Source: Crotophaga sulcirostris
Taxonomy: Eukaryota > Chordata > Aves > Cuculiformes > Crotophagidae
Length of the DNA stretch: 64,000 bases
Direction of reading: 5' to 3'
NCBI GenBank assembly: GCA_013397455.1
Contig: VYZB01000525.1
Coordinates: forward strand, 537,549 to 601,548
The notes under the pieces are model-generated. The model was not told where the DNA came from. It saw nothing but the letters and a program-made list of their open reading frames with translations, and did not search any database. Numbering within the stretch: position 1 is the stretch's first letter; each line of letters opens with the position of its first letter. Made by a program: the position numbers and the translations under genes. Below are positions 24,401-37,639 of the stretch, in pieces.

Positions 24401-27400
24401 TCTGTATCTCTCCAAGGCCCACTAAATATTGGGGGAGGGCTGGTGGAAACAAAAGACGGGTAAGAAGGTCAACAGTGGTAGGCCGCAAAAATCTCCAACC
24501 CCAGAAGGCTGCAATTATGGGTAATCAAGGTTGCTGCAAAGTTGCTGAGCTGTGCTATGCACTCAGTCTGCCCAGCATGGCAGGCACAGCCCTGTGTAAC
24601 AATGGAAAAAAAAGCTGGTCCTCGCACATATATAGCCCCCTGAGCCCATCTGGAAAAACAGTGGACACTGATTTTTGGGACTCTCATAACCACATGAAGT
24701 CAACATGGCAAAGCAGGTGGGAGCTGCATGGTGGCTGAGCTGGGCACCCCACTCCTTCCGGCTGCTCCAACTGGTCGTGCTGCTAATGGAAGCTGAAATC
24801 CTTTGCCTGTAGCTGTGCTCCTTGTTCCTCCCTTGTGGAATCAGGTGCTCTGACAAAGCCTGGGTTGCTCTCACTCTGCTCCCAAAGCTGGCAAGACAAT
24901 GCTCACCCAGAACGGTTTTGTGGCCTTCACTCCTTTTTGTTCCCCCATCTGCTTCTTACACGAAAGGCAGACTTGGGCTCTCAAAAGAGATCAGACAAAC
25001 AAAAGTGGTCCGGAAGCCAAGACTCTGGGCATTTTTGTTCTGCATTAACAAAAACTTGACATGGGTTGCAGCTGTGGTTGGTTAGGTTTATGCATGCCTG
25101 AGACAACAAAATTCAGATTTGACCTGAACTTCCCCAGAGACTGGGAATGTGCATATCCAGGGCTTTGGTTACGGACTCATCTATAAATAGCCTCTAGTGC
25201 TGATTTAGCATCTTTTATTAAACATACTTCACAGTCTCAGAAGTGGCATTTACATGTGAACATCCACCAGCATACCCTATTTGGCTTCATGGGAGTCAGC
25301 AACAAGAATTTTATTGGCTTCATCAATCTGAGCCAAAAACTGAAAAAATACCCTTTCCCCCTGTCCTCCCATTCCTTAAGAAACTACAGGCAGAGCATAT
25401 TGCCTGTGCTGGAAGTTGTGTGATCTTTGCTCTGTGAATGTGTAACTTTACTCTGTGTATAACCCTTTGGGTTAAGACTCACCTCAAGCTTCATCAGTTT
25501 CTGCAGCAAAGTTCTCCCCTTCCTGCACAGAAAGGACCTACCTTTTCAGTGCAAGGGAGGGTATGCTGGAAGTTTCCTAGCCCAGTATTACTCTGATTCT
25601 GACTGCAACTCAGAAGAAGTGTGAGACAATAAGATGAGATGAAAGCATTCCCCTGAAAGAAAGGGAACAACTTTCTGAAGGTATTGCCTATGACATAGTC
25701 TGAGAAATCTTTCCTTTTAATCTTTCAGAGATGCAGGATTGTTGTGCATGGATAAATGCTTCACTGAAGGTCCTCAGATAACCCCGTCTGTGTCTCTGCC
25801 GCAGAGTTCACTGATGTGAGCTCTCCTCATGCCAGCCTATCACAACCATGTAGCAGCTGAGTTGTCCTTTGTACATTCTGGTGTCCTTCTGTGTCCTGCT
25901 GAGCCTCTGGGCCATGATTCTTGGGTGCGCATTGTCTGTTCCTTCATGATAGAAGCAGGGCCCCTGCAGAAATATCGTAGATCCTGTGACCCAGAATACC
26001 CTACATGGGAGGTATACACTTTTCCCTCTGATGACAAAGGGATATGGATTTAGAGCGTGAGTCTTCCCAGAGGGCAAAGGGAAACATAGCAGTCAAGACA
26101 TATCTGCACATGATAAACACACATGCATTTGACACAGGTTACTAAATAAAGTCACTCTTCTTGATCATGGCTCATGCATTGCTAAGGTAAAATACATAGT
26201 GCTCTCAAATGTTTTATCTCAAGTAGGAAGATGTTTTAAGCCGAAAACAGGAGTCCCAGGATTCCTCTTCATCATCAAAGGCACGTTTAGCCAACCAAAA
26301 CCAACGAGAAAATATGGCAAGCATATGTGGCAGCTCATCCTCTTCAAAAACAGAACTGCAGCTGCTTTGTGCCTCTTTTTCCCTGTGCATGAAGAACAGC
26401 TTAGCTAAAAGTGAACATGCCCAGATGTAAGGGTTAGTCCTGGTCTGCTGTAGGGTTTTTTTCCCATTATTTTCTGAATTTTTGATCCACTTGTGTAAGG
26501 TGTGTTGGGATCTTGAGTGTTAAGGGTATGCCGGTGCAGTGTTGATGCTCTTGGGTGTAGTGCTAGTTGGGAAATGCTGCAATGTCCTCAGCAGATAGAA
26601 GACAGTTAATAACCCTAATAAACCATCATCATCATGACAGTGGACTTGGATCTACTATGGCTCACCAGGAGCCACCTGCTCCAATAATGCGTGCAGCCTG
26701 TGCCTGAGACACCACCCGTGACAGCCAGTGCACCAGAACGGTAACAGTGACTCTGGTGGGTCCAGTCTCTTCCCAAGCTAGCAAGCTACAGCCAGATATT
26801 ACTGCTGCCTTGCAACACTTTTCTTTCTCTAGGGGAAAAAGTGGGCAGGGAGAAACTACAGTTCTCTACAGCCTCTGGAGTTTACCATCTCTCTCTGTTT
26901 TTGCTAATAGTAATGGTTTCTGCATCACTGAAGTGACTCACAGGTCAAAATAGGAAATAGCTCATTTCTCTCCCAGCCACTCACGGAAGTGAAGGAGCAG
27001 CTCTGCCTCTAACCCAGGCCAGCTGGACCCTGCCCCAGAAAGAGCAGGCAGGATGCTTCCCAGGTGGCCTCAGACAGCAACTCTGCCATGGCCTTCTGGA
27101 AGGTGTATCTGGAGGGTGAGTTTTCCACATCTCCCATGAATCTTGTTGTTCTGCTTTTCCTGAGCCATGCACAGGTGGTGCTTGTCTGCTCCCTGGGAGC
27201 CTGAGCTGCAGCCTGCTGGTGCCAAGAGGGGCTCTGGGGAATTGACAGAACTCCCATGGGTTCACCAACGCTGCAGAGTCACTTCTGCGAGATGGCACAG
27301 CTGGCATTAAGCCTTTCCTTCTTGTGATGTAACTACAGGCAAATCAGGCTGTGGCTGTTTCTCTCTGCTCCATTTTGTGCCTCAGTTTCCCTTGATGTAA

Positions 27401-28319
27401 GGACAGAGCCCACCTCCAGCTGGTTGAACTGTACAGCTCAGCACTCCTGGCCAGGCAGTTTTTACAGCTGTAGCTATGGTGGCTCCTCTCAGACTCAGCG
27501 GCTGCCAGCTTTCCTCTCTGGGTACCTTTGGAGATCCCCCTGGGGCAGAAGGAAGACATGGGAGAGACTCTCATGACTAATGTCTGGCATTCCAGTGTTT
27601 TTGGTAGTTTAGAAGCAGCCCCAGCTCAACAGCAGGAAATAAGTGTAAAAATAGCCCATGAATGTGTTTGCAGTTGAGCAAAGTGCTTGATGTCTCTCTG
27701 CCTGCATCTGGCCCCAGCAGCCCTTTTCCTAACCGGCCCTTGGAGAGCTGCATGCAGAGAACAAGCTGTAGAGAAGCACTTGCCTCTCCCCCTCAAGTCT
27801 ATTGCTGCTCATACAGTGGCCTGAGGGCAAATGTCAGCCCCCCAGTGTCTGTTGGCTTGTTATTGTAGGGTTCCCTGCAAGCCCCAAGATGCTCAGTCAC
27901 TGCCTATCTTCCAGCACAACAAAAAGGGAGGTGATTAAAGCTGCCATGGAGGCCATGCTCTAAGCAGAGCTCTTCCACGCCCCACGGTGGAAAGGGGCTC
28001 TAAGCAATCACAGCTTCACTGGATCCCTGTCACCCTGGCTGGACATCACTTTGAGATGTAGGGAATGGAGTTCCAGTGAGGTCCCTGGCTGCCCCAACTT
28101 CCCCTGCCCCTCTGTTGAGGGGTGAATCTGCCCCGGAGCTCCCTCCTGCCTCTTCGATGGGCCTGGAAACGCAGCATCTCCCTCTCCTCCTCTGCGCTGG
28201 TTACAGTTACTGCGTGTTTGTCCCGGGAGGGCTGACTGAGCATTTCCCAGCACGGATGCTGTGACACCCAAACCAGTGCGAGCCAGAAGGTGCTCTTTGC
28301 CAGGGCTGTCACCTGCAGA
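21460..28319. other. Intergenic, no gene recognised
   Basis: No splice-bounded conserved exon and no named repeat recognised. It contains an A-rich run at 22820-22850 and a G run near 23391-23402. Open frames at 24469-25085 and 26981-27307 overlap in several frames and both strands, have no domain signature, and look like chance in GC-richer sequence. Confidence 0.45.
22820..22850. repeat. A-rich low-complexity run
   Basis: Almost pure A, interrupted by single G residues. No LINE or processed-gene body was recognised upstream of it, so I treat it as simple sequence and not as a retrotransposed tail. Confidence 0.8.
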
Positions 28320-28530
28320 AGGCAGGCCACCGCACACAGGACATGGCGGCCAATGGCACCGGGCTGCGGCCTGCTGGCAGCCCTGGGTGCTCTGGACAGG
28401 GCCGAGCAGGGCTCCCCGGGGCTGAGGAGGCTGCTGCGGTTGGTGGTCCTGGCAGCAGGCCTGGCTGGAGGCCGCTGGAGGGCAGGACTCCACAGCCTAT
28501 TTCCCGCGGCCGGGCAGCCAGCTGGGGCTT
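28320..28530. promoter_or_regulatory. GC-rich, CpG-containing patch
   Basis: A stretch of about 200 bases much richer in G+C and CpG than its surroundings (GGCGGCC, CACCGGG, CCCGCGGCCGGG). It keeps several frames open on both strands, including 28290-28583 (+) and 28309-28797 (-), but none reads like a known protein. It could be a small CpG island or promoter, or just a GC-rich patch. It lies 9 kb upstream of the ANXA8 start codon, so an upstream transcript start is conceivable but unsupported. Confidence 0.25.
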
Positions 28531-28793
28531 CTCCAGAGCAGAGGGAGAAATCAGCATGGCTTCAAAACAAACAAACAAACTAAAAATCTGTTTCAGGCTT
28601 GTTTTACTGGGGAAACCCTGGCAGTTCCAGCTTCTTCTAGTTGCCCACAAAGTGAACGGGCTGTCCAGGTGCTCTCTGTCTGTCTCTCTCTCCTGCCAAG
28701 GAGCAGCTCCCTGGCTGTGAAACCTGTGGGCCATGTTGCTACCATTCTCTCTCTGGTCCTCCCCACCTTCACCACCTGTCTGAACCACCATGA

Positions 28794-28862
28794 GCATATG
28801 TGCACCCCTATATGGACCCCCCGTATGGACCCCCTATATGAACTCCCATATGGACCCCTTAT
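28794..28862. repeat. TATGGACCCC minisatellite, left part
   Basis: About five degenerate 12-13 base units of the type TATATGGACCCCC (variants CATATGTGCACCCC, CGTATGGACCCCC, TATATGAACTCCC). It is interrupted at about 28863 by a minus-strand CR1 and resumes at 29169. Confidence 0.88.
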
Positions 28863-29168
28863 ATCACAGTATCACAGTATTACAAGGTTGGAAAGGACCT
28901 TTGAGATCATCGAGTCCAACCTATAACCCAACAGTAACACTAACACCAACACCAACCCATCATCTAAACCATGGCACTAAGTGCCTCATCCAGTCTCCTC
29001 TTAAACACTTCCAGGGACAGCGACTCCACCACCTCCCCGGACAGGGCATTCGAATGGCCAGTCACCCCTTCAGTGAAGAATTTTTTCCTAATATCAAACC
29101 TAAACCTCCCCTGAGGAAGCTTGAGTCCGTATCCTCTTGTTCTGTCAATGTCCTCTTGTTCTGTCAAA
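28863..29168 (-). mobile_element. CR1 LINE 3' fragment inside a minisatellite
   Basis: Minus-strand CR1 end: tail, then GGTTGGACTCGATGATCTCA, then the coding end ([34 protein letters not shown]). The copy is very similar to those at 1572 and 7995. Its 5' end carries a 17-base direct repeat, TCCTCTTGTTCTGTCAA at 29132-29148 and 29151-29167. Both flanks are TATGGACCCC minisatellite, so it inserted into a pre-existing array. Confidence 0.94.
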
Positions 29169-29212
29169 CAATATGGACCCCCCCATATGTCCATATGCTA
29201 TATGGATACTTG
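29169..29212. repeat. TATGGACCCC minisatellite, right part
   Basis: Continuation of the array on the other side of the CR1 insertion: ATATGGACCCCCCC, ATATGTCC, ATATGC, TATATGGATAC. The units are more degenerate and shorter than on the left. Confidence 0.85.
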
Positions 29213-32200
29213 GCTTGGTCTTGCATAGTTACTAAGCGAGGAGCAGCTTGCTGCTGGAAATAGGTGCTCACCCCAGCAGATCAGGTTGCTTTTGCTCATA
29301 GTGTTGCATGCTTCTAATCTTGGAAGGGCGCTAATGCAGATGTGTCTCTATGGGATTGACCTGCTTCATGTAGACACACGCGCAGGCACTCACATCAGGA
29401 GAGAACTACCTTTTGCTAGAAATGGAATTTGGAAATGGGAGTTGTAAAAGCCTCCTGGGATAAGAGTTTTCATTTGTTTCTACGTTACTGTCAACTTGTG
29501 ATGCTATGCTTTTCCTGCTTACACAGGAAATGCACAAATCTCTGCTGAGATTCCCCAGAACTCATAGAAACAGAACTGGACATGCTGACTTAACAGAAAC
29601 AGTTCTCCAGACATCACACATTTTCTGCAGCGATGTGATGCTTTCTCCCATGCCCAACTTTGGAGCCATCAGCATCTATTGTTATGCATCTTGCACCAAA
29701 CTAGTTCGCTGCAATTAAAAATGTTCTGGTGGCTGAGGGCTTCTACTGAGGTTCAGTTCCAAGAATGGATCTGCATTGCTGAGCAATTCAGTAGCAGAAC
29801 TGTAGCCTGAAGAGCACTCACTGCTCAGTGCTCTCTGTTTCCACTGCAGGCTGACTCCTGAAGGAAGCTTGGGGCAGGCCTTGGGGCTGCCACCTTTCCT
29901 CCTTCCAGCACTCACAGACCTCTGCCACAACTGGTCCCCCCTCAGCTCCTTCCATGTTCAGTCTCTCTTTCCAGGCTTTCTCCTTCACCTTCCTCAGAGC
30001 CACTCTGGCCATGCCACTGCCTCTTGCAGCCTCCACTCAGAGACAACCTGGTAATGCAGCAGCGTACATGTGCTTGTGCTGTGTTTTCTACACCATACTT
30101 CATACAGGCACAGTCAGTTGTGAGCTCTGACCTGGTTGTTACGTCACTATCAAAGAGACACAGATCAAACCTGAAACATGTGCTGACTAAAATCATCCAG
30201 GCTAAAAAAGTCCTGACTCTCAGTCCTTTTCTGTTCTTGCACCTAACTGAGCTGACCAATGAGCTGATGACAATGATTCCATGTCTGTGATGTTCAGCCC
30301 TCATTTATCACTTTTGTGACAGAAAAATCGCACTGAAAATAACCCACCATTTGAGACACCAGGTAGTCTGCTGAGGCATGAATGAATACTTACGCTGTTC
30401 TGCAATTGAGATGCTGTGGCACTGCAAGTTTGGTGCTTGGGAGAGCATGTTTTTATTTCTTACTGTCTCCATGACCCTGAATACATTCTCTCTGGTTTGA
30501 CCCACTGTGCTCCAATTACCTCAGTGTCACAGAAAGGCTGGTCTTAGATCACCCACCCTTATCTGACAGAGGTCTCAAAAAAAACACTTGAACACTTGGA
30601 AGATTTTCAACTAACACAGCTAGACCACAGCCCTCAGCTTAAGAAGAGCTGGCTGGCTGAGCTGCACTATTGCTATTTTTAGTGTCTTTAATGCAAAAGT
30701 CTTCTCTAAGATGATTTGCCTTGTTTTCTGTTCTTGTTACTGCAAATACAATTTGTGAAATATGTTGGTTTCTCTTAGAATGTGACAGCCATTGTGTAGG
30801 CACACAATACAATACAAACCCAAACAATTCCCCAACACAAATTCCCAATAGCTGTGAATTCTTCAACAGGTCATAGAAGCTGGCATTGCAGTGAGGGGAA
30901 GGATGTGTAAGGGTCCACATTGTTGTCAGATCTGGTTTAGCGACCTGTCTATACCTTGAATGACAAACTGTCACAGGCAGACCCGTTTATCAAAGCCTTG
31001 GTCCTGCCCATCAGCACAAGTGAGTGCTCATGTAGAGTGTTCCCAATGGTCTGCTTAAGGCACTTGAGTAGAGACTGATCACCATGTCCCAAGAAAGGAA
31101 AGCAATATTTCATGTCTCTTTGCCTCTGTTTTCCTTTGTCAAGATCTTGAGACATAAATGCCTTTGCTATGCCCACCAAGACATCTGAATGTACACAAAT
31201 AGAGGTCTGGATATCAGTTGCAGTGTTACTGGTGCAACTGGCATGTCCACACTGACTTCAGTAGCGTCACTGCAATTCTACAGCAGTGGTGAGGGGAATC
31301 AAAGTCAACCAAAAGGCCATGGGCCTGACTCAGCACTCTCTGAAATCACTGGGAGACTTTCTACCAGTTTTGCAAGCGACAGAAGAACACAGAGAAACAT
31401 CTGCATCCCATGGAAAAAATTCTTCCTGGTTATCGATTCTATACCTCTTTATTTTGATGACAATGCCACGATAACATCTTGCTCTAATAGTCTGTGAGCT
31501 CTTTTAACCAGTGATTTATCTTTGGCTCCCTGCTTCTTCAAACTCAAGAGGTGTGAAGTGGAGTGCAGTGGAGTGGAGTGGAGGCCCTTGGTACTAGCAT
31601 CCAGACACAGTACTACTATGTAGTGTTCCCAGAGTGCCACTGAGCAATTACAAGCCATCGTTCCTAGCCTAGCTGAACTAGTAGCATCTCAAGGAGCCTG
31701 CTCCAGGACGCTGTGTTCAGTACAGCCATCTCTGGGTGGGAATATAGGCGCTTCAAAGCTCAAGACCAAGCTAGCTATAGAGAAGAACATGAAAAAAGCC
31801 ACTAAATGCAATCAGAATGAGATATACAAGCAGACAAAGAGTCAATGCCAAAGTGGGATGTTCCCTGAAGCGCTAGTATTAGCTTTAATTTTACCTGTAA
31901 TTCAGAAGTGACACTAAATTCTCTTTTGTTTTTTTTTTTTTTAACCTAGACCTCCTTCAGCACAGGTCACTCCACAATGCTTGAACTCTGTGTGGATCTC
32001 GAGTCATCCAAATGCAGCTGCTACTTTTGGGGCACTACTGCATGATCAGCATCAGGGTGAGCCTATGACAAAGGCTGCTGGTTCAGTTCCTGCTGGAGAG
32101 TAGTCAGGCTGCAAGTCAGTAAGGGCTACAAATGATGGCATCAGGTGGTGGCCCTTTGTCCCATCTGTGTCCAGCCTACGCCAGCCCTCAGCAGGACAGC

Positions 32201-35200
32201 AGGATTTCTGAAGAATTATTTTTGCCTCCTTTCTGTAAACAAAGGCTTCTCTCTCCTCTCTGAACTAGGTAATGTGTGACTTTTGGCCATATAATGATAG
32301 TGGTAGATACCTTGGCTCATCAGGAAGGCTGGACACCTACATTGTATGCGTGCTAACAGTGTAGCACACCTGCTATTTTTCTACTCATAGTAAAAGCAAT
32401 TTATGTCTCCATCACTACTAATAAGTGTGTGTAAAAGCTAGAGAAAAGCATATCTTACCAAAAGAGGCTGTCTGACATGCCAAACAATGCAAATAGTAAA
32501 GGACATGCTGCTGCCTTGCTACAAAAAGATGGACTTCGGACATATCCAGGGACTTTTTTTCTTCTCCCTTAGGCTGCTCTGTACAAGTCTGTCTCTGTCG
32601 CAGGGACATTTCTAACAGAACGACTGTCTTTAATTGTGTACAGACTCCTATACTTATTCCATCAAGGACTACACAAAAAATAATCCCCATAGAAGGAGGT
32701 GGGGACACACACAAAACATTTCACATGCATGCATCCAAAGGCTTCCTAAATGCTGCCTCCCACCTGCTGCTGACAATTGAACTCCTGGCATCTGTCACGT
32801 CCCCATCAGACTCACGTTAGCTGCCTCTACCTGTTTTGATTCAATAGTGCTTTCTTTGTTGGTCTTTGGGGTTAAACAAGAGCAGCAGTGCCTGCTTTGT
32901 GTGGCAAACTCGTGTTAGGGCAACTGGGAGGAATTCCTTGTCACCAATGCTAGTGCAAGAAAGGAATGAGCAGAAAAATGCTCAGCCAGAGCCAGCCAGA
33001 AGGAGAGCCAGAGCCAGAGCAAGCCCAGGGGAGGTGTTCTGCTGTATTTGTGTTTGTGCCTCACCCTGGCTCTCCTATCAGCAGCAGAGGGGCTCTGTGC
33101 AGCAAAAGTGCTCTGGAAAGGCAAAGTCAACACACCCTTCACTAACCTCTGCCAATCTCTGTGTGGAGTCCCCTGCAGCACCACCTGTCCCTGCTGACCC
33201 CAGGGCTCATCCTCCTGAGCTTCGAAGGCACTGAGTTTTTAATCTATTGCTGCTTCTGTGACTGAACACCCCCCACAACATATAGAGATGAATTTTCTCT
33301 TACGACACTTGGCACAAAGTTGCTTGCAGTAATAAAGAAAACCTGGAAAATAAAGATGCAGTGGTGATTTTCAAATGGAAATAATCCTATTTTGGGCTCA
33401 TTTTTCACTGTGAAAAATGATTCAAAGGCAATAGAAGAAAGGGCAGGGTGAGCACTGTGCTGCAAGGTTTGTTTTTTTTTGGAATACCACTTTTTTAGGC
33501 CTTAGCAACTTTATCTTTGCATTACAGATGATTCAAAATTGCTGCCTTCCCCATCTGCTCATTTCCCCAGCTCACATCTCTTTCATAAACAGACAATAAC
33601 TTAGTGTTTGGATTGGCTTACTGGCAAGTTTACACAGCTCTCACATAGAATGATCTGATTTCAGGTGATGGTGAACTTATTAGCAGATGTAAGGGTATTT
33701 GCTCTTAAGAATTGTGAGGATATTCAGCTGCTCAACCACTTAAGCAGTGATAAATACAAAGAAAAAAAAAAGGGAGCGGCAGCAGAAGAAGACAGTGCCT
33801 GATCTCTGGACTTGTTTGCACAGTGGCTTAAAATCTGCAGGATGAAACTGGTGTAGTTTGCATAGTAAGAGAGTGCAAGCCTGTCTGCAAACATGACAGC
33901 TGCTGTAAGTCACTAGAAGGTAAGGCAAAGTGTTGTTAACATTGGTTCTTGAGCTAAAAGACTTATAAGCAATGGTGTTATGTCTAGACTTGGAAAGCAT
34001 AGTACTGCAAGAGTTTTGTGATTTCTTTTATGTATAAAAGAAAATTCTGCAGTCTGCTGAATTGTATTCTCATCAGAGCTACATTTCTACCTTGGTATTA
34101 CTTACAGACTGGATTGGAGAAATATATTAATCTTATAGTCCTGTAACAGAATACTTATCTCTTGTTTGGTCTGAAGGGACCTGATTTTCTCAAATTTAAG
34201 TAGTTATGTTATACAATTCATCAGATTACTGCTTTGCATAAAAGTATCTCTGTGTGTTCAGTCTCTTGTTTCCACAAAGATTCCACTTGATTTCAAAGTT
34301 CCTGGCTGAAAAAAAAAAAAACAATTACAAACTTTGGGGTGAAATTCCCAATGGGCTGTGCAGTTCTTGTTAGGCTTGAAAAACTTCTAATAGAAGTGAA
34401 AGATACGGAGTAAGTGAAATTGCTGCGCAGTTGAGAACCTGGTTTCCATACGCTTTCATGTTCCAAAACCGTCAGCTCCTGGCCTGAAACTTTCTAAGCA
34501 CAGGGCCAGAGTTTACAAACCTGTAAATGGGAAAGGGGACAAGGGGGCTACCTCTGTGCCCTAGAAGACTTTAGTCACCTTCAATCTAAATTAGAGTATC
34601 CTTTAGCCTGCTCCCATTTGACCTAAAACACAGCAGTTGGAGCTTAATGGATGGTAAAACCTTCTTGAAACAGTGCCAGTAATGTACTGTTCCAAGGCTA
34701 TCAGCACCTTTATTTCATGGTTTAAATATTTTTGGGGTTTGAAAAAGTTTGATCAAAATCCTGTTTGTGAATTCTTTTACAACTTCCCTTACACTGTTTG
34801 AGTATATATCAGAGGCAGCTACAACGTCACCAGTTCAGGTCTGGAAAGTCCCAAGGGTGCAGTAAAGAAAAGAAAAGTACCCTGGTAGCTTCTTCATTTT
34901 TATCTAGCTGAAAATTGATTTGGAACAAACGGATTAAAAATGTGCAAACCAAACCTGATCATGGCGCATGTGCTGCTTCTGCTAGAGGGTATGCCCACCC
35001 TTGCTGTCTGATGGCTGTGTTGGACATAGGGGCTCTCCGAAAGCCTAGAAGAGGCCTACAGAGCAGATTTGAGAAAGGTTCACTGTGGAGATGCTTTGTG
35101 GGTGTCTGTACTCACAGCACAACTGACCCACTACCCAGGTAACCATCTTGCTGATAGCTGGGAGATGACTGTTCTGTGGCTTACCACAGTACAACGTAAC

Positions 35201-37618
35201 GGGATTACTGCCTGAGTCAAATTCTAACTGCCTTAGTACAATGCTGGGCAGAGAGTTTCTATTGACAGCATATTTGGAGTTCACATTCTGAAAAGGAATA
35301 TTACCCGAGATGCAAAAATGGGTGGGGTAGGGCAGGGGAGGTGGGACAATGAGGCTTGGGAGAACCCATGCATCATCTTCTGCCCCTTTCTGAAGTTTTG
35401 CATGTTCCTGAGGGTAACTGCTGAACTATATGTGAAGTTGTGCCTCACATAACTTACTGGTGCTGTAAAAGATGTGTGTACCTCTCTGGTACACAGTAGT
35501 AAAGTGCATGAACCACACATAAGCTCACTCACATACCCAGCATGCGTCCTAAAGGAGGGACAAGAACTGTAGTGAAAACGAATTCATTCATGTTTAAAGC
35601 TGCTCAGTTAAGAGCATCTGCACAAGGAAAAGGGATACTGAACTGTAGTGTAAGCCATCTGCTCCACTGGCTTGCGAGTGCTGACTGCTCTGGTCTGTAT
35701 TAAGACTGTGCAGCACTGCTCTGAGCCTTGATGCAGGATTCAGGTTCTCCAGACCTTTCCTAGCCCATCCATATTGAATTCTTAAAATCTGGTCAGCATT
35801 TCTCTGCATTAAAATCCCCTGTTTCATCCTTCCACAGCCTTTTCAGTTCACACTGGTAAGAATGACCACTTGGGCTTTTTCCCATTTTCTGTCTAGTTTG
35901 GTCTCTGCTCTGCTCTGTGACCTACAGCTGTTTGCTGTTATTCTGTGATTATTCTGCCTAGAAGGGCTTCTTTCTCCTTGGAGTCCTCAAGAAAGCTGGC
36001 CTCCATGGCAAACTGGCACAATTAATTCCCAATACAGGGAAAAGGCATATGTAGCCAGTCAGCCAGCCAGAGCCCTGGGATCCAGCAAAAGCAAATCCAC
36101 CCTGCTTGTGAAGCCACCTCACCCCGAGGAGGAGGAGGAATGAAGAACCACTCATGAGCTGTCCTTGCGTGCTGTTGGTGAACCTGCCTCTCAAACATGG
36201 CTAGAAACCGAGGCAGTGCAGACCCTAGGTGCATGCTTATTATTCCTCCTTCTTCATGACTTGCCCTCACCATAACATGGATGTGTTTGAGGCAGGAGCA
36301 GCTGGCATAGCTCATTCTCTTGGGAATAGCCAGGGCAGCTTCTCAGGCCATCAGGGATCGTACTGGGTTAAGTGAAATAGCAGTGTGTGAGAAGGAAATG
36401 AGATGTTTGTAGTCTGGTGTTTACCCAGCGTCCCATGTTGGGCTGTAAAAGTAAGAGAGGACAAAGCTCCTATACAGCAAGGGTTAAGATATAGCTGGTG
36501 GGAACATTTCCACCAGGGCAGCTTTCCATTTACAATAAATAAATAAATGCTGGCATGGGTGGATTCTGACAAAAGTCTAGACAGGAAAATATTGCTCTTA
36601 TACAACCATAAGATATTTCAGCTGATTTAACAGGAACATTTTTTTCAAATTAAAGCATTAGGAACTGTTCAGCTCTTTTTAAAACAAACACAAAAAGAAA
36701 AAAAAAACCTTTCACACTCCACTCCTAAGCATTAACATGTCACAGCAGCTAGTGCATGCCCTATGACAGCTTTGCTAGGATAGGCATTGCTGAAAGCTGT
36801 TAGCCTTAAATGTGCTGGTTCTATGTTATCCCAGAGATACTTCTTGCCTCGTGCCATGCAAATCCAGGGATGAGGGGGGCACCTCCCAAGCGTCTGTACA
36901 GTCTGCTGCTTTATTGAGTTTTACTGCAAGATGGAGAATGTGTATGGTGTGGGGTATAGCTGTGTTTCTTAGTTTTGTTGTTTAACTTTAAATTCTGGAG
37001 TCCTGTGTTGCTCTGTTCTGTACTGGCAGAACAGAAAAATAGGAAAAAAAGAACAGAAAAAAAAAAGAAAAACTCTGTAAGTGGCTTATTCTGTTGCAGA
37101 AAAACACACTGAGTCTCAGTGGAGTTCTATGCTGAGAAATTACCTAGCTGTAATTTGTGTGTTTTGGTTGTGTGAGAGACCAAAATGTTAGTAGGGAAGG
37201 GTGTGTGTGGGGAGAAGCAGTGGAAAAATTATAATGAGCTTTAGTCAATGGGGTTGAATGTCACAGCTCCTCGCAAGGGAAGCCTCATTTGTTAAGCAAC
37301 TTGATCTCTCCCTGGTAGATTATATGTGAAAAAACAGGTTGAGTCATGTCTGAGGGCGTTGTCCCATGAAATTTGTAGATAAGTATGGTTTATACCTGAG
37401 TGTTCCCAGCACAGAAAGGCCAGTTATGTTCTGCAGCTTCCAGAGGGAATAAACCTCCTGAGGAGCACAGTTATTACAATTTTCCTGTGGTAAGTTTATT
37501 GAAAAGATTTTTTCTTTATCTTCTCCCTCCACCCCCTTCAAATCTCAGTTTCCCTAGCTGTGAGATGTGATACGTGCGGTTTTCTTTAACAGACCCAAGA
37601 ATCACTACTGAGACTGCA
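29213..37618. other. Intergenic region upstream of ANXA8
   Basis: No coding exon recognised. It must contain the ANXA8 promoter and possibly a non-coding first exon, but I see no TATA box or CpG island close to the start codon. TTTTCTTTAACAG directly before position 37593 looks like a splice acceptor, so the start codon may sit in the second transcribed exon. Simple repeats: GTGGA-type at 31557 and AAAT units near 36535-36547. Confidence 0.45.
31557..31583. repeat. (AGTGG)n-type short tandem repeat
   Basis: Units of AGTGG with one AGTGC variant, about five copies. Confidence 0.85.
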
Positions 37619-37639
37619 ATGGCGTGGTGGAAGGCCTGG
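37619..37639 (+). CDS. ANXA8: ANXA8 coding exon 1
   Basis: Seven codons, MAWWKAW, ending phase 0 at a consensus donor (TGG|GTAAGT). The ATG has G at -3 and G at +4, a good start context. The short N-terminus is the isoform-specific annexin tail. Transcribed sequence upstream of the ATG is undefined. Confidence 0.93.

Noticed and set aside
26981..27307. 108-codon minus-strand frame
   Set aside because: No domain or splice structure recognised; overlapping frames on the same strand are equally open, so chance is more likely.
28290..28797. Open frames on both strands over the GC-rich patch as a gene
   Set aside because: Gly/Ala/Leu/Arg-rich products with no family signature and with overlap on both strands are expected from GC-rich sequence.
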